From: Cupriavidus sp. D39
GTDB lineage: Bacteria > Pseudomonadota > Gammaproteobacteria > Burkholderiales > Burkholderiaceae
DNA length: 64,000 nucleotides
Assembly: GCF_026627925.1 (NCBI RefSeq)
Contig: NZ_JAPNLE010000009.1
Span: 2,480,001 to 2,544,000, forward strand
Direction of reading: 5' to 3'
In this document: in pieces, positions 47,025 to 56,987 of the stretch
Position numbering within the stretch: position 1 is the stretch's first letter
Layout of the letters: every line of letters starts with the position of its first letter
The notes under the pieces: generated by a model
Told to the model about the DNA's origin: nothing
The model's database searches: none
What the model saw: the letters and a program-made list of their open reading frames with translations, nothing else
Position numbers and translations under genes: made by a program

Positions 47025-47688
47025 ACCGCGGCCGCTGGAGGCGTTTGAACTCTATCGTTTCTATCATGGCGGCGACGCCGAGACGGCGGCATTGCGCGGC
47101 GTCTCGCTGCGACTCCACGCGGGGGAACTGGTCGCCCTGATGGGGCCGTCGGGCAGTGGAAAGTCCACGCTTCTGGCCTGCCTCGCCGGGCTCGACGAAC
47201 CGGATGGCGGGCATGTGGAGGTCATGGGGTGCCGTATGTCGCGGCGGCCCGAAGCCGTGCGCGCCGCCTTGCGGGCGCGGCACATCGGCATCCTGATGCA
47301 GGCGGGAAACCTGTTTGAACACCTGACGGTGGAGGCCAACATGCGGCTCGCGATGTCACTGTCGAAACAGTCCGATCCGCGCAGGGTCGATCTCCTGCTG
47401 GAGACGATGGACCTTACCGGGCAACGCCGGGCGCACCCCTCGCAATTGTCGGGCGGTGAAGCGGCGCGCGCGGGGCTGGCGGTTGCCTTGTCGTCGCACC
47501 CCAGGGTACTGCTGGCGGACGAGCCTACCGCGGAAGTGGACGCGACCACCGAGGCCGTGGTCCTGACCCACTTGCTGGAGCGATGCCGCGCAGGGGTCGC
47601 GGTCTTGATCGCGACGCATAGCACGGCGCTGGCGGCACACGCCGATCGTCTGCTCGGCATGCGGGATGGGCGTATCGCCGATGCCTGA
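46978..47688 (+). CDS. ABC transporter ATP-binding protein (LolD/MacB type), first
   Basis: The product is 236 residues. Walker A is GPSGSGKSTLLACLAG, the Q-loop ILMQAGNLFEHLTV, the signature LSGGEAARAGLAVAL (close to LSGGQ), Walker B VLLADEPTAEVD, and the switch His ATHSTAL. The sequence fits the LolD/MacB/FtsE-like class used with MacB-type permeases. The start at 46978 lies inside the preceding gene, so translation is coupled. A second ATPase overlaps it by 8 bases, and one permease follows. Confidence 0.9.
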   Translation: MPTNGISCQIHSSGAEPRPLEAFELYRFYHGGDAETAALRGVSLRLHAGELVALMGPSGSGKSTLLACLAGLDEPDGGHVEVMGCRMSRRPEAVRAALRARHIGILMQAGNLFEHLTVEANMRLAMSLSKQSDPRRVDLLLETMDLTGQRRAHPSQLSGGEAARAGLAVALSSHPRVLLADEPTAEVDATTEAVVLTHLLERCRAGVAVLIATHSTALAAHADRLLGMRDGRIADA

Positions 47689-48358
47689 CACCCTGATCGA
47701 GGCCCAATCGGTTTGCCGGCACTACCAGCAAGGCGGAGCATCCATCGCCGCGGTCGTCTCGGCGACGTTCCGCCTGTGCGGGAAAGACCGGGTCGCGCTT
47801 GTGGGCAGGTCCGGAAGCGGCAAGTCCACCTTGATCCACCTCATGGCCGGACTCGACGTGCCAACGAGCGGCATGCTCCGATGGCCCGCGCTAGGCGCTG
47901 CCGGAACCCTCCTGCCGGGGAAGATCTCGCTGGTGTTCCAGACGCCGAGCTTGCTGGAGCCGTTGACGGTCAGTGAGAACGTCGCCCTGCCGCTGCTGAT
48001 GGCCAAAGTGCAAGGCGACATCGGCAGCGCGGTGGCGGATGCGCTCGCCACCTTTGGCCTTGCGGATCTGGCCAGCAAACTGCCCGAGGCGCTTTCCGGC
48101 GGGCAGATGCAATGTGTCGCCATGGCGCGGGCGATAGCCGGCAAGCCAAGCGTGATCCTGGCCGACGAACCGACTGGCCAGCTTGATCAGCCGACCGGCC
48201 GTGCCTTGCTCGATGCCTTGCTTGCCCACCTGAGCGGTACTGCAACGGCGCTCGTCATTGCCACCCATGATCCGGCGGTCGCCGCGCGCATGGATACGAT
48301 CTGGCACATGCAGCACGGCACGCTAAGCGGCACGGGCAGCACGGCAGGGTGCGTATGA
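47681..48358 (+). CDS. ABC transporter ATP-binding protein (LolD/MacB type), second
   Basis: The product is 225 residues. Walker A reads GRSGSGKSTLIHLMAG, Q-loop LVFQTPSLLEPLTV, signature ALSGGQMQCVAMARAIAG, Walker B VILADEPTGQLDQ, switch ATHDPAVAAR. It begins 8 bases before the stop of the first ATPase gene and its stop overlaps the permease start as ATGA (48355-48358). A transporter with two different ATPases and a single large permease would work as a heterodimeric ATPase. Confidence 0.9.
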   Translation: MPDTLIEAQSVCRHYQQGGASIAAVVSATFRLCGKDRVALVGRSGSGKSTLIHLMAGLDVPTSGMLRWPALGAAGTLLPGKISLVFQTPSLLEPLTVSENVALPLLMAKVQGDIGSAVADALATFGLADLASKLPEALSGGQMQCVAMARAIAGKPSVILADEPTGQLDQPTGRALLDALLAHLSGTATALVIATHDPAVAARMDTIWHMQHGTLSGTGSTAGCV

Positions 48359-51003
48359 TCGCGCTCTGGCTTTTGGGCTGATTGAGGAGCGCAAGGGCCG
48401 CCTGGCGGGCGCTGCAGCGGGCGTTGCGCTCACCGTGGCGTTGTTGGCCTCGCTTGGCGCATTCCTGGCGCAGAGCACCGCTTCCATGACCCGGCGTGCG
48501 ATCGCGGGCGTGCCGGTTGACTGGCAGGTGCAACTGGTCCCCGGGACGACCGTCCAGGAGCTTGCCGCAGCCATCGGCGAGACAACGCCGGTTTCGCTGT
48601 TGCAACCGGTCGGCTATGCCGATGTAGACGGCTTCGACGCCCATACCGGCGCTACCGTGCAGACCACCGGCAAGGGCAACGTGCTTGGCCTGCCTGCGGC
48701 CTATTTCCGCGATGCGCCGGCGCAGTTCCGCATGCTGCTCGGCAGCCCGGATGGCGTCCTGGTTGCACAGCAAACGGCGGCCAACTTGCATGTGACGGTC
48801 GGCGACACGGTGACCATCCATCGGGCCGGCCTGGCGCCGGCCGACATCAGGGTCGCCGGGATTGTCGACCTGCCGCATGCCGATTCGATGTTGCAGCCTG
48901 TCGGCGTTCCGGCTGGGGTGGCACCGCAAGCACCGCCGGATAACGTCCTGTTGATGCCCATCAACGAGTGGCACCGCGTCTTTGGCCCGCAGGCGGCGAT
49001 CAGGCCGGATTCGGTCCGTACTCAATTGCATGTCAGGCTCTTGCATGACCGGCTTCCTGGCGATCCGCAGGCAGCCTTTGCAGCGGTGCACGGCGCGGCA
49101 CGGAATCTCGAGGCGCGCATCGCGGGCAATGGGATCATGGCCGACAATCTGGCGGCGCGGCTTGACGCGGTCCGCAGTGACGCGCTTTACGCCAGCGTTC
49201 TGTTTCTGTTCCTCGGCGCGCCGGGGGCGATCCTGGCGGCCTTTCTGACCGTGGCGGTGGTGGCATCGGGCGCAGGCCGGCGCCGGCGCGATCAGGCGCT
49301 GTTGCGGATTCGTGGAGCATCGCGCGCGCAAATCCTCAAGCTGGCGGCAGTCGAAGCGGCGTGCGTCGGCGTTGGCGGCACCACCGCCGGACTGTTCCTT
49401 GCCACACTCCTGTCCGAGGCGCAGCTCGATGCCGGGATCTTCGCCACTTCGGCCATCGGCTGGATCGCGGCTGCCGCCGGGGTGGGACTTCTCCTTGCCC
49501 CAGCCGCCATGCTCGCGATGGCATGGATCGATGCCAGCCGGATGACCGTCGCGGCCGCGCGCATGGCGATCGGCCTTGAGCGCCGCCGGCTGTGGCAGCG
49601 CGGCGGCTTCGATTTCATTCTCCTTGCCCTGTCCGCCATCATCTTCTGGAGCACCTGGCGCACCGGCTATCAAGTTGTGCTGGCGCCCGAGGGCACCCTT
49701 TCTCCTCGGTCGATTACACGGCCTTCCTCGCACCGGTTCTGCTGTGGCTGGGCCTTGGACTGCTGACGGTCAGGTTGTGCCTCGCCGGCCTGGATCGGGG
49801 CCGTGAACGCCTGGCCAAGTGGCTGGCTCCCCTGGCCGGGTCGCTGGCAGGCATCGTTGCCGCTGCTCTGTGCCGTCAGCGCAGGCGAATGACGCAGGGC
49901 ATCGCCTTGGTGGCACTGGCTTTCGCTTTCGCGACGTCGACCGCCGTCTTCAACACGACCTACAACGCGCAGGCGCGCATTGACGCAGAACTCACGAACG
50001 GTGCCGACGTGACGGTCACCGGTACCTCGCAGACGCCCGCATCAACCAGGCTACAGAAGCTCGCTGCCCTGCCCGGCGTGAGGGCTGCGCAGGCGATGCA
50101 GCACCGGTTTGCCTACGTCGGCATGGACCTGCAGGACCTATACGGGATAGACGCCGCGCGCATTGGCGAAGCGACGAGAATGTCCAATGCGTTCTTCGAG
50201 GGTGGGAATGCGAAAGGCACGCTCGATCTGCTCGCGCGAACCCCCGACGGTATTCTAGTGTCGGAAGAAACCGTCAAGGATTTCCAGCTGCATCTCGGCG
50301 ATCAGATCAACTTGCGGATGCAGAGCGCAAAGGATCATCAATATCACGTCGTGCCCTTCCACTTCATCGGCGTCGCCCGGGAATTTCCAACCGCGCCTCG
50401 CGATTCCTTCCTGGTGGCCAATGCGCGTTACGTCGCCCAGAAAACCCACACCGATGCGGCCGAGATGGTGTTATTGAAGACGCCCACTCCCGCGCAAGTT
50501 GCGATGGCTGCACGGGCCGTCGTCGCCGCGTTACCGGGGGTCAAGGTGACCGACGTTGACCAGGCTCGACGCGTCATCGGATCCAGCCTCACGGCGGTGG
50601 ACCTCGCCGGGCTGACGCGGCTGGAACTCGGTTTCGCCGTTCTCATGGTGGCCGGCGCAACCGGCCTTGTTCTCGCCCTGGGCCTGGCCGACCGGCGGCG
50701 CACCTTCGCGATTCTGTCTGCCCTTGGTGCGACACCTGCGCAGCTTGGCGCATTTCTCTGGAGCGAGGCGCTCCTGCTCTTTGTAGCGGGGACCAGCATC
50801 GGAACACTGACCGGCTTTGCGCTTGCCTGGATGCTGGTCAAGCTGTTGACGGGCGTGTTCGATCCCCTCCCGAGTTTCTGAGCGCGCCGTGGCTCTACCT
50901 GGGTGCGCTGGTTGCCGTGGCCTTGGCCTCGGTCGTGTTAGCCGTGACGGCCGCGCTCAGGCAGACGCATGTCCCCGCGGTGCAACGGATGCGCGAGCTA
51001 TGA
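48355..51003 (+). CDS. FtsX/MacB-like ABC permease; three frame breaks
   Basis: With three bases restored (near 48377, 49698 and 50866) the product is about 883 residues, in the range of large FtsX-type permeases with a duplicated module. The repaired start is MIALWLLGLIEERKGRLAG. Each half has a large extracytoplasmic region and a four-span block; FtsX-like blocks appear around LGAPGAILAAFLTVAVVASG and LELGFAVLMVAGATGLVLAL with ALGATPAQLGAFLWSEALLL. The final restored part ends ALVAVALASVVLAVTAALRQ. It lies in one operon with the two ATPases. Macromolecule or lipid extraction from the inner membrane is a likely role; substrate unknown. Confidence 0.82.
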
Positions 51004-51179
51004 CAAGAAGCGGCCTATCCCGCATTGGCGGAAGCCGGAATCGTCAATGCTCGCATCCCGGTTGCAGAACTTACGGATTGTCACGACTTGAGGGTCAACG
51101 GCAGCTCCGAGGATACCGTTCTTGCTCATAAGCGCGGCGTATCGCCGAGCCGTTGATTCATTCTCAAGGAGTTCTAGCC

Positions 51180-51683
51180 ATGAAAAAACTTTTCGCTGCT
51201 CTCGCGTCCGCCGCGCTCGTCACCACCGTCTTCGCACAGACTGGTGTTCCTGCTTCCGCGGCCCATCCGCAATCCGAGCCGACCAAGAGCCAGGCAAAGG
51301 CCGACAAGGAAAAGAACGTCGCACAGGCAAAGGCCGACAAGAAGAAGGTGGAGGCGCAGAGCGATGCGGCTAAGGCGCAGGCCAGCGCCAACAAGGAGAA
51401 GGTGGGAGCCCAGGCCGATGCTAACAAGGCAGCCGCTGAGGCTCAGGTGGACAACGCGAAGGCCGTGTCGACCAAGGGCGCCCCCGACAAGGCGACCAAG
51501 GCGCAAATGAAGGCAAGCAAGGACAAGAACGTCGCGCAAGCAAAGGCCCACAAGACGAAGGTCGAGGCAAGCAATGATGCAGACAAGGCGCAGGCCAAGG
51601 CAGACAAGGCGAAGGTCGATGCACAAGCCGACGCCGACAAGGCTGCAGCCGGTGCCAAAGTGGATAAGACCAAGAAGCAATAA
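51180..51683 (+). CDS. Secreted Lys/Ala-rich repeat protein
   Basis: The product has 167 residues. A signal peptide ends near TTVFAQTG, then the whole mature protein is built of short repeats of the form KADKxKVxAQADADKAxA, for example AKADKEKNVAQAKADKKKVE and AKADKAKVDAQADADKAAAG. No aromatic residues occur in the mature part. It should form a long charged helix or coiled coil. AAGGAGTTCTAGCC precedes the ATG. Similar proteins occur in Cupriavidus and related genera with unknown role; envelope spacer or nucleic-acid-binding functions are both possible. Confidence 0.72.
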   Translation: MKKLFAALASAALVTTVFAQTGVPASAAHPQSEPTKSQAKADKEKNVAQAKADKKKVEAQSDAAKAQASANKEKVGAQADANKAAAEAQVDNAKAVSTKGAPDKATKAQMKASKDKNVAQAKAHKTKVEASNDADKAQAKADKAKVDAQADADKAAAGAKVDKTKKQ

Positions 51684-51870
51684 ATAGCTCCTGCCCGATG
51701 GACGGGAGGGTACGTTGCCCGGCCGAAAGGCCATGGTGACAACGGCTCGGGTGCGGGAGCTTTGCGAAGAGGCAGGCTAGCCGAAAGGCAAGCTTGGTCT
51801 CTTCGTCTTTTTGCAGGGCTGCATTGCTGCCTCGCAAGCCGAACAGCGCAGTAACTTCACTGAGGTCGAA

Positions 51871-52515
51871 ATGGAAAACACGAGCCAACAACCCAATCGC
51901 CTGCATCCGCTGATCGCCACCGCAGCGGGCGCCGTCATCGTCGCAAGCCTGATCGGTGTGGCCGCGATGACGGGGCTCCTGCCTACGGTTCACGGCAACG
52001 ACGCGACGCCTTTGGCACCGCAGGCCCTCCCGGCCGCGATGGCATCCGGCATGGCGCCCGCTTACGGCACGATGCAACCGGCAGCCCCGGCCGTCGCCCG
52101 CCCGCGCATCCATACGGTTTCCCATGCTACCCATGCCGAACGTGCCGCCTCGCCCGGCTGGCAACAGCATGTAGCCATCAACAGTAACGTGGGCACGGTC
52201 GAATCCATCACGCCCATCACACAGCAGGGCCAGGCCAGCGGGCTGGGCGCGGTGGGTGGCGCGGTGGCTGGCGGCCTGCTCGGGCACCAGATCGGCGGGG
52301 GCAACGGCCGAACGGTGGCAACCGTCCTGGGCGCCCTTGGCGGCGGGGTCGCCGGCAATATGGTCGAGCAGCGTGTACGCAGCGACACCGAGTACCAGGT
52401 ACGCGTGCGCATGGAAGACGGCTCAAGCCGTGTCGTCACCTACCATCAGCAGCCCGATGTGGGGGTGGGCCAGCGGGTGCGCGTTGAAAATGGCGGAATC
52501 ACCGGTACCGTGTGA
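51871..52515 (+). CDS. Glycine-zipper 2TM domain protein
   Basis: The product is 214 residues. One membrane span (LIATAAGAVIVASLIGVAAM) is followed by a Pro/Ala-rich linker and then a glycine-zipper hairpin GLGAVGGAVAGGLLGHQIGG and ATVLGALGGGVAGNMVEQRV, typical of SlyB/Rick-17 kDa-like outer-membrane-associated proteins. The C-terminal part (YQVRVRMEDGSSRVVTYHQQ) is a small beta domain. The ATG at 51871 follows TGAGGTCGAA. It likely sits in the cell envelope. Confidence 0.82.
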   Translation: MENTSQQPNRLHPLIATAAGAVIVASLIGVAAMTGLLPTVHGNDATPLAPQALPAAMASGMAPAYGTMQPAAPAVARPRIHTVSHATHAERAASPGWQQHVAINSNVGTVESITPITQQGQASGLGAVGGAVAGGLLGHQIGGGNGRTVATVLGALGGGVAGNMVEQRVRSDTEYQVRVRMEDGSSRVVTYHQQPDVGVGQRVRVENGGITGTV

Positions 52516-52571
52516 GGTTCCGTGTGAGGTCTTGGCCGATGCTCTCTGTCAAGGCGCCATCGGCCGGGCCC

Positions 52572-52620
52572 TGATCCCCCGTCGCCGAGCGCCTTGTACA
52601 GGGCAACCTGGCTGCTCGGG
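52572..52620 (-). pseudogene. Possible remnant of a NodT-type outer-membrane efflux gene
   Basis: On the minus strand a short stretch reads SSQVALYKALGDGG, resembling the conserved C-terminal end (VALYKALGGGW) of outer-membrane factors of RND pumps. Nothing else of the gene remains, so this may be chance. Confidence 0.25.
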
Positions 52621-52641
52621 CCTCGCCCGTCACGAGCCGCC

Positions 52642-53824
52642 TCAGGTTCCTCGCCCACGCCCCGCCGCCCTTAGGCACTCACGATATAACTCAACCGTTT
52701 CGCGTCCAAGGTTTGTCAGCGAGAAATTCGCCTTCACCCAGCGACGCCCGCGGCGTCCCATCTGCGCCGCGCCGACCGGGTCCACGGCAAGCCGGGCCAT
52801 CGCCTCGGCCAAAGCACCGGCATCGCGCGGTGGCACCAGAATGCCGTGTTCACCATCGACAAAGGTCTCCGGGATACCGTCCACGGCTGTGGCAATCACC
52901 GGTTTGCCGCAGCTCATTGCCTCGAGGATGACCAGGCCCAGCGCTTCGGTGCCAACGGGCGGATGCACCAGCACATCGATGCCCTGCATCAGCGTCGAGA
53001 TGTCGTATTCGAACGGGCGGAAGTGCATGCGTCCGGACAGGCCCAAGGCATCTGCCTGCTGGCGCAATTGCGGGATCAGTTCGCCATCGCCGACGCACAA
53101 GAAATGGGACTTCGGACATCGCGCAAGAACCTGTGCTGAGGCTTGGATGAAGTAGAACTGTCCTTTGCCGTCAGGTCGTCCTGCGCCTCCGAAGAGTGCG
53201 TATATCCATGCATCCTGCGGCAGTCCCAGGGCAACCCGAATCCGATAACGCTGCATGGCAACGGCGCGGAAAGTGCTCGGTGTCGATCCCGCAATAGATA
53301 CGCCTGAGCTTCAGCGTGCGGTCAGGATCTACAAGCAGCAGGGATGCCCGCACCGCGTCGGATACCGCGATCACGCTGGAGTACGCGGCAAGATATCGAC
53401 GCGTTCTTTCCTTGATCCGAGTCATCAGATGGCGCGTAACAACGACCACCGCGGTGCGGCCCGATAGCATCCATGCCATGATTGCCACCCAATAATCACG
53501 CCCGTGGTGCGCGTGGATGACATGCACCCGCTCTTCCCGGATATATTGCGCCAGGATTGCGGGCCAGAGGATGCGGTTGGCTGCCAGGACCCGGACCTTG
53601 ATGCCCCGCATTCCTTTGGCCGCGGCCCTCCACCGGGCGGCAGCAGGAATTGCCAGCGTTACCTCGCAACCTTGTAGTTCCAGGGCCTTGCAGAGGGAAA
53701 GCGTATGCGAATCTATCCCTCCCCCGTCGAAACGGGAGTTAAGGACAAGCACGCGTAGCCGCGAGCTGGACGAGGCCGCGTAGGGGTCAGCGTGGAGTTC
53801 AACGCTTGCTTCAGCATGAATCAT
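52642..53824 (-). CDS. Glycosyltransferase family 4 protein, frame broken near 53271
   Basis: With one surplus base removed (A-run 53270-53272) the product is about 393 residues. The N-terminal domain has RLRVLVLNSRFDGGGIDSHT, VHVIHAHHGRDYWVAIMAWM and VSDAVRASLLL; the C-terminal has IYALFGGAGRPDGKGQ, HFLCVGDGELIPQLRQQADA and VGTEALGLVILEAMSCGKPV with the GT-B E-x7-E acids. It likely builds a cell-surface polysaccharide or lipid-linked glycan. It overlaps by 14 bases the deacetylase gene encoded upstream, so the pair is coupled. Confidence 0.87.
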
Positions 53825-54563
53825 GGTCCTTTGACTCCATGCCTCGGCGGTCTTCATAGGCGGTGACAAGTTTCTGCAAGAATTGGCCAGGATGCGTGGA
53901 ACGCGAGACCGGCACCCTCGGAAGCTCGAACAGGTTACGGCCGGCAACGGCGCGGCCGCGGTTCGTGGTGACAGCGGTGTGGAAACCAGCCTCGCGCACG
54001 AGATCCGCAGTGACGTTGTCGAACCGCCCGAAGGGATAGCAGAAGTGTCGAACCTGCACGCCCAGCGCCGCCTCCAGGTCGTGCCTGGAACCTTCGATCT
54101 GGTCGCGAGCGACGACGCTGTTCACCGATGTCAGGTCGACGTGGGTACGCGTATGGGCGCCCACCTCCATCCCTGCGCGGCTCCACTCGCGCAGTTCAGC
54201 GACCGTCATCAGTGGCTTTTCTGGGACGCCGATCTCGGCGTCCCAGCGGTTGGTGTGTCCGGCCAAGCTGCTGACCGCATAGCAAGTTGCGGTAAAGTTG
54301 CAACGCAGCAATACCGGTAGCGCGTGCTGCAGATTGTTGCGATAGCCGTCATCCAGCGTAATGCCAACGACCCTGCCGGCCCGTTCGCCCCGCAGGTAAG
54401 GCAACAGATCCCTTAAGGCGAGCCCTTGGAAGCCCAGCAATCTGAGCATTCGCATCTGCCACGCAAAGGCGCGTGGCGCGACAACGAGGCCACGCATTGG
54501 TGTGCCTCGCGGCGGCGGCGCCTCGATCTGGTGATACATCAGTATGGGGATATGCGACGTCAT
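53811..54563 (-). CDS. Polysaccharide deacetylase (NodB) family protein
   Basis: The product is 250 residues. HIPILMYHQIEAPPPRGTPM is a typical start, then GITLDDGYRNNLQHALPVLL (the first metal-binding DD), VGAHTRTHVDLTSVN (H-x3-H), and a HFCYPFGRFDN motif. All are standard NodB markers for metal-dependent N- or O-deacetylation of polysaccharides. No signal peptide is evident, so it could act in the cytosol or be exported otherwise. It is the first gene of the two-gene unit with the glycosyltransferase. Confidence 0.9.
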   Translation of the reverse strand: MTSHIPILMYHQIEAPPPRGTPMRGLVVAPRAFAWQMRMLRLLGFQGLALRDLLPYLRGERAGRVVGITLDDGYRNNLQHALPVLLRCNFTATCYAVSSLAGHTNRWDAEIGVPEKPLMTVAELREWSRAGMEVGAHTRTHVDLTSVNSVVARDQIEGSRHDLEAALGVQVRHFCYPFGRFDNVTADLVREAGFHTAVTTNRGRAVAGRNLFELPRVPVSRSTHPGQFLQKLVTAYEDRRGMESKDHDSC

Positions 54564-54919
54564 GCCTGGTCTCGCTTTTTCCGGCTAGTGACACCGTCAG
54601 GCTTGCGTTTGGAGCGTGGAGCCGGGAAGATCCTCAGCACCCGGCCTTTGTTCATCATACTCTGGAGAACTTAGCGCAGCCTTAGATGAGGATGAAAGGC
54701 CACAATATCACGGATACAGGCGCTCCGCAGGAGTGGCCCCGCAGTCCCATACGCGGCGTCCGTATGTCGTCCGTATGGAGTTCCTTGCCGGGCGGCGGCA
54801 TCACGCCTGACGCCGAGTACTAGATCGCCTGCCGTCCCGGCTTCTTCCCGTCTCCATACTTGCATGCTCGCCGCTATAGGTCGTGGCACTCGGACTGAAA
54901 AAATAGGGAAACGCCCCAT
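54564..54919. other. Intergenic region before the deacetylase gene
   Basis: About 350 bases without a supported gene. It should hold the promoter for the minus-strand deacetylase/glycosyltransferase unit. A short duplicated GTCCGTATG is seen near 54758-54776; no further structure is clear. Confidence 0.35.
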
Positions 54920-55297
54920 TCAAATTATCTTGCACGGGATGACCGTCTCCTCGTCAACTTCATAGACGGCGCACATACGGTGGTAGCCATCCGCGATCAC
55001 GACCTTGCCATGCATCTCATCTCTCAGAAGAAGAATCGGGGAGAGGCTTTCACCCTTAGAGATCTTTTTTCTCTCGGCCTTGACCTGTGCATTGCTGGCG
55101 CTCTTCAATGGAAGTTCGCAGGCTCTGAAAATGTCCACGGTCTTGAATTTCACGACCGGGGCGGCTCTGAACCTAGCCATCATCTTGCTCACCTTATCCC
55201 GGCTGTGGAGGATGGTCAGGTAGGACTCAGCGGCAGGATAGTCCTGCTCCTCCACGTCGGAGAGCCACTTGATATCCGGTAACGCGTCTTTGCTCAT
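54920..55297 (-). CDS. ParB-like nuclease-fold hypothetical protein
   Basis: The product is 125 residues. It starts MSKDALPDIKWLSDVEEQDY and has a C-terminal motif GKVVIADGYHRMCAVYEVDE, which resembles the ParB/Srx fold (xxDGxHRxxA). SPILLLRDEMHGK forms the preceding strand. No partner ParA is present. It may be a small ParB-fold enzyme rather than a partition protein. It lies in a poorly conserved stretch with a broken gene next to it. Confidence 0.65.
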   Translation of the reverse strand: MSKDALPDIKWLSDVEEQDYPAAESYLTILHSRDKVSKMMARFRAAPVVKFKTVDIFRACELPLKSASNAQVKAERKKISKGESLSPILLLRDEMHGKVVIADGYHRMCAVYEVDEETVIPCKII

Positions 55298-55331
55298 CTT
55301 GATTGCCCTGGTTGTCGGCTGTCAAAGAAAA

Positions 55332-55589
55332 CTAGTGCACAAATAGCGCGATCAGGATGATGATCGGAATTGGCACCCCAAGAGAAGAAGAAGCGAGCGC
55401 ATCGTGTACTCCTAAACAGGTCTCTGTCTCGCTCAAACCGGTCCATCGCGCCACCTGCCTGGTCGCGTACGACTTGTCCTCCGGGGTTAGCCCTCCCGAT
55501 CGAACATCGTGCAGGAAAATGGCAGTCATTTCGGCACGTGGTGCCGCTTCGGCATTGGTTGTTGAGGGCAGGTCGGAGCGCCACAGCAT
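55332..55589 (-). pseudogene. Fragment of a small membrane protein gene
   Basis: The frame contains AEAAPRAEMTAIFLHDVRSG, GLTPEDKSYATRQVARWTGL and SETETCLGVHDALA, the C-terminal segment of a family of small membrane proteins with a helical tail (RAEV..IF..LRSG.L..ED..Y). The upstream reading continues without a clear start (SYFGDMLWRSD), so the membrane part is missing. It is therefore probably a truncated gene. Confidence 0.4.
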
Positions 55590-56011
55590 ATCCCCGAAGT
55601 AAGATGTGATGTCATGGTGGACTCCGGTTCAGGAAACGACGTGGGCAGACACCTAACCCTGCGACTCACTGCCGCACGATTCATGCCAAGCATGATTCTC
55701 GTGATTGAACCGGCCGAGAGCAACGTGGCCGAGGTTTCGAAGCACGCTCGCCGCTCCGCGCAGGCGGGTCATTCCTGCAAGTTCGGTAGAAATATCCACA
55801 TTGCATATCCACATTGCCTATGGTTGACCCTTCCTGAACGACAGCGTGTCGGGCCGCCCGCTTTTCCGGGCGCAGCGAATTACCGTACGGGAGGTGCGCC
55901 CAAACTTCATGTGGTGACACGGGAGCCCACGTACTTGCTAAACTTGTCCATGACCTGCCCCCTCAATTGTGGCTCTGGGCCTCTGGTTTAACCCACCTTC
56001 TATGAGGGCGA
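55590..56011. other. Intergenic stretch with no supported gene
   Basis: About 420 bases with low coding signal. Short frames exist on both strands but none has recognisable content. It leads into the long palindrome. Confidence 0.35.
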
Positions 56012-56890
56012 GGGTGTTTCTTTAGGGCGGGGTTTTGATGCTTCTAGCTGCTTGCGCGGCTGGGCGGCTTTGATGGTTGACGGGCTGGACGTGTTTTGGC
56101 GCTTCTAGCTGCTGGCGCGGCTGGGCGGCTTTGATGGTTGATGGGCTGGACGTGTTTTTGCGCTTCTAGCTGCTGTCGCGGCTGTACGGTGTTGCCGTTT
56201 TAGAACGTGTGAGATGTCACTTTTCTTTACTCGTAAAGAAAAGTAACCAAAAAGCGATCCTTGCAGGAGGCTGGCTTATTGGGGTTACGTAGCCCGGTGG
56301 TTTCGTCGTCAGGCCCCGGGTTCTAATGGCCTCATGCCGTTACCGGTTTGAATGGCCACGATACTGCGGATGACGTTGGTTTCGTGGTGAGGCCGCCGGT
56401 AGTAGCATCCCTGCCCATTCGCCCATCTGCCGGTACCGGCTCGAAGCATCACGATATATCACACCGCGATGGTTTCGTGGTGGGGCGGGCGCGGTGGTAA
56501 TCTCCGCGGAATTATTTTTTCGGTGCCACCGCGCCCACGACGGAAACGGGACGCCTGCAACTTCGTGGCCGCCCACGCCGCGAGCGACAGACGGCATGAA
56601 ACAAGTGGTGGTGGCTACCGGTGGGGGCCACCACGAAACCCTGGGCATTGGCAGCGTCGTGATGATCTAAACTGGTAACGGCACGAGGTCATTAGCACCC
56701 GGGGCCGTACGACGAAACCATTGGGGTCCCCAATGACGCCACGCCAGCCTCCTGCAAGGATCGCTTTCTTTGGTTACTTTTCTTTACGAGCGAGTAAAGA
56801 AAAGTGACATCTCACACGTTCTAAAACGGCAACACCGCCCAGCCGCGACAGCAGCTAGAAGCATGAAAACCCCGCCCACAAGAGACACCC
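56012..56890. repeat. Long nested imperfect palindrome (Cupriavidus-type repeat)
   Basis: The two outer arms (about 56012-56275 and 56743-56890) are inverted copies, including AACGTGTGAGATGTCAC / GTGACATCTCACACGTT. Each arm itself contains an ACTTTTCTTTAC...GTAAAGAAAAGT hairpin. Inside, the blocks near 56299-56420 are mirrored by 56610-56720, and GGTTTCGTSGT-type boxes occur at about 56299, 56378 and 56470 with inverted partners near 56627 and 56703. The centre is near 56510. No gene is coded inside. It could be a mobile or REP-like element, or a structural site. Confidence 0.7.
56041..56184. repeat. 61-bp tandem repeat in the left arm of the palindrome
   Basis: CTTCTAGCTGC opens three successive units at 56041, 56102 and 56163. 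The first two are 61 bases each and almost identical; the third is partial. The right arm holds only one counterpart, so the left arm expanded by duplication. Confidence 0.75.
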
Positions 56891-56987
56891 CCGCGTCAGC
56901 GGGCCACAAGCAATACACATCGCACACTTCCCCCAGCCTACAATTCCTGCTCAACAGACTGTGCGAACGAATCAGCAGAACGGGACA

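Noticed and set aside
51290..51680. Regular short repeats that could suggest a CRISPR-like array
   Set aside because: The repeats are in frame, encode a Lys/Ala-rich secreted protein with a signal peptide and ribosome site, and have no spacers of constant length. No CRISPR array or cas gene is seen in the window.
56340..56680. Open frames inside the long palindrome
   Set aside because: They arise on both strands from the repeat itself, have Pro/Arg/His-rich low-complexity content and no start signals.
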